Part shown: positions 4,074-5,088 of the stretch, piece after piece
Layout of the letters: every line of letters starts with the position of its first letter
Numbering within the stretch: the first letter of the stretch is position 1
Source: Deltaproteobacteria bacterium
GTDB lineage: Bacteria; Desulfobacterota; Binatia; UBA9968
Length of the DNA: 5,088 bases
Assembly: GCA_016844625.1 (NCBI GenBank)
Contig: JAERMN010000513.1
Span: 1-5,088 of the forward strand
Direction of reading: 5' to 3'
Translations under genes and position numbers: made by a program
The notes under the pieces: model-generated
Databases searched by the model: none
What the model was told of the DNA's origin: nothing
What the model saw: the letters and a program-made list of their open reading frames with translations, nothing else

Positions 4074-5088
4074 TCACAAACCGTAAAAGTTTCGCGCGTT
4101 GTCTGCTAAGAGCTTGTGACGCACCAGGGCTGCGATGTCGGTGCGATTCTTGAGGAAAGTTGCCGTTCCTTCGGTGCGGTCGGCGTGCGGATAGTCGGAC
4201 GAGAACATGAAGAGATCCGCGCCGACTTCGGCGACGATCTTGGCGAGGGAAGACTCGTTGCCTTCACAGCCGAAAAACACCCGGCCGGTTTTGAGATAGT
4301 CACTGGGCGGATGGCTGATCAGATCCTTGGCGCCGTAACGCGGATTGTCAAAGTGATCGTCCATGCGTTCGACGTGGGCCGGCACCCAACTGATGCCGCC
4401 TTCAAGGAAAGCGAACTTCAAATTTTTGTAGCGGTCGAGCAAGCCGGAGCAGAGCACGCTGGTGAGCCCGGCCATGATCGGGAAGATACCCGCCAAGACG
4501 CGGTTGGGAAAGTGGTGCTCGAAGAGCTTATCGACGAAGGGAAACTGCAAACTGAAGTGCACAGCGATCGGCATCTTCACGCGGTCGCACTCGGCGAAGA
4601 ACACGTCATGCTCGGGATGATCGAGCCGCCGAGCGCCGGCCGTGCCGTTAATCATCACCGCCGTGACGCCCATGTCATGCAAACGGGTGATTTCTTTCGC
4701 CGCGCCTTCGGGATCTAACAAAGACACGACGCCCACCGCTTTGAGCCGGTCGGGCGCTTGATTGCAGGCTTGGTTAAGCCAAGTGTTGTAAGCGCGGCAG
4801 ATGCCGTTGGCTAGTATGCCGTCGGGCCAGGCGTTGGCGTGAAGCAGGAAACTTGGATAGATGAATTGCAAGTCGATCGCTTCCCGATCGAGATCTTCCA
4901 AACGCTCTTTGAGATTGGTCAGCGTCTGGCTTCCCGGCGAGGCGCGCCGTGCCGATTGCAGCGCTTTGCCCGGAGGGGCGGCGGTGCCAGGCGCGCCGGC
5001 GCCTTTGATGGTCGGCCGTTTGTACGACGTCTGGCCGTCGACCACCCAAAAGTTATGGCCTTGTTCGTCGGCGAGTAGGCGCGGCCGA
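4074..5088 (-). CDS. amidohydrolase-2 family (ACMSD-like) metal-dependent hydrolase or decarboxylase, N-terminus off window
   Basis: The frame stays open to the right edge. The GTG at 5045 is internal, because RPRLLADEQGHNFWVV reads straight through it, so about 337 C-terminal residues are visible. Numbering from that GTG, TIM-barrel amidohydrolase motifs appear in order: YPSFLLHANAW (63-73), the strand MPIAVHF with H163, FAFLEGGISWVPAHVERMD (211-229) and FSSDYPHAD (281-289) with the late-barrel Asp D284. In the ACMSD/amidohydrolase-2 family the barrel His and Asp help bind one metal ion; the N-terminal HxH ligands would be off-window. Family members hydrolyse or decarboxylate aromatic and related acids; the substrate here is unknown. 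Where ACMSD has a barrel-strand His, this protein has E215 in LEGG, a variant common in this branch. A 154-bp gap separates it from the next gene, and no clear terminator was found there. Confidence 0.88.
   Translation of the reverse strand, partial: RPRLLADEQGHNFWVVDGQTSYKRPTIKGAGAPGTAAPPGKALQSARRASPGSQTLTNLKERLEDLDREAIDLQFIYPSFLLHANAWPDGILANGICRAYNTWLNQACNQAPDRLKAVGVVSLLDPEGAAKEITRLHDMGVTAVMINGTAGARRLDHPEHDVFFAECDRVKMPIAVHFSLQFPFVDKLFEHHFPNRVLAGIFPIMAGLTSVLCSGLLDRYKNLKFAFLEGGISWVPAHVERMDDHFDNPRYGAKDLISHPPSDYLKTGRVFFGCEGNESSLAKIVAEVGADLFMFSSDYPHADRTEGTATFLKNRTDIAALVRHKLLADNARNFYGL

Noticed and set aside
4116..4718. Plus-strand ORF of 200 codons
   Set aside because: It is fully antisense to the amidohydrolase, which has family motifs in the right order; the plus reading has none.

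Overview
The window is bacterial. It holds two partial genes at its edges, three intact small or medium genes, and two broken genes. Most of it is about 60% GC by hand count on sample lines. Genes are closely packed and the small ones have strong Shine-Dalgarno sites. The gene mix is an amidohydrolase-2 enzyme, a heme-oxygenase-fold putative metal oxidase, a ferritin-like protein and a secreted Kelch protein. That mix fits a soil or groundwater proteobacterium-like lineage such as the Deltaproteobacteria/Binatota type, but nothing here fixes the taxon.

Layout from left to right. The left edge carries the first 103 codons of a minus-strand dndC, the PP-loop sulfurtransferase of DNA phosphorothioation. 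It is cut off by the window edge and has no dndB directly upstream. Its GC is about 52%, falling to about 49% in the 164-bp gap behind it, so a genomic-island boundary may lie near 312-475. Next come two minus-strand genes 46 bp apart, probably co-transcribed. The downstream one is a secreted six-blade Kelch propeller gene (476-1371), broken by a small deletion in blade 3. The upstream one is a heme-oxygenase-fold, TenA/PqqC-like enzyme gene (1418-2115), broken by a single-base frameshift in a C5 run. A ferritin-like di-iron protein gene (2326-2982) diverges from them.

The ferritin-like gene lies between two directly oriented copies of a 64-bp repeat (2138-2201 and 3087-3150). Each copy contains a perfect 8-bp hairpin; the loop differs between copies while the stem is identical. 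A second inverted repeat in each copy is perfect in copy 1 and decayed in copy 2. The 239-bp gap after the ferritin-like gene also holds a degenerate 8-mer tandem, a possible gene remnant and a hairpin pair that could terminate the convergent genes.

The right half is all minus strand. It has a 60-residue zinc-ribbon protein with a good promoter and a perfect dyad at its predicted transcription start. Next is a 103-residue secreted, Lys/Ala-rich, LEA- or histone-tail-like protein with a near-perfect Shine-Dalgarno site and a terminator hairpin. Last is an amidohydrolase-2 gene whose 5' end lies off the right edge.

No single operon ties these genes into one pathway. The best leads are the structured repeat pair around the ferritin-like gene, the dndC edge as the start of a phosphorothioation island, the two adjacent gene lesions, and the operator-like dyad of the zinc-ribbon gene. 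No tRNA, rRNA, CRISPR array, transposase or origin was seen.
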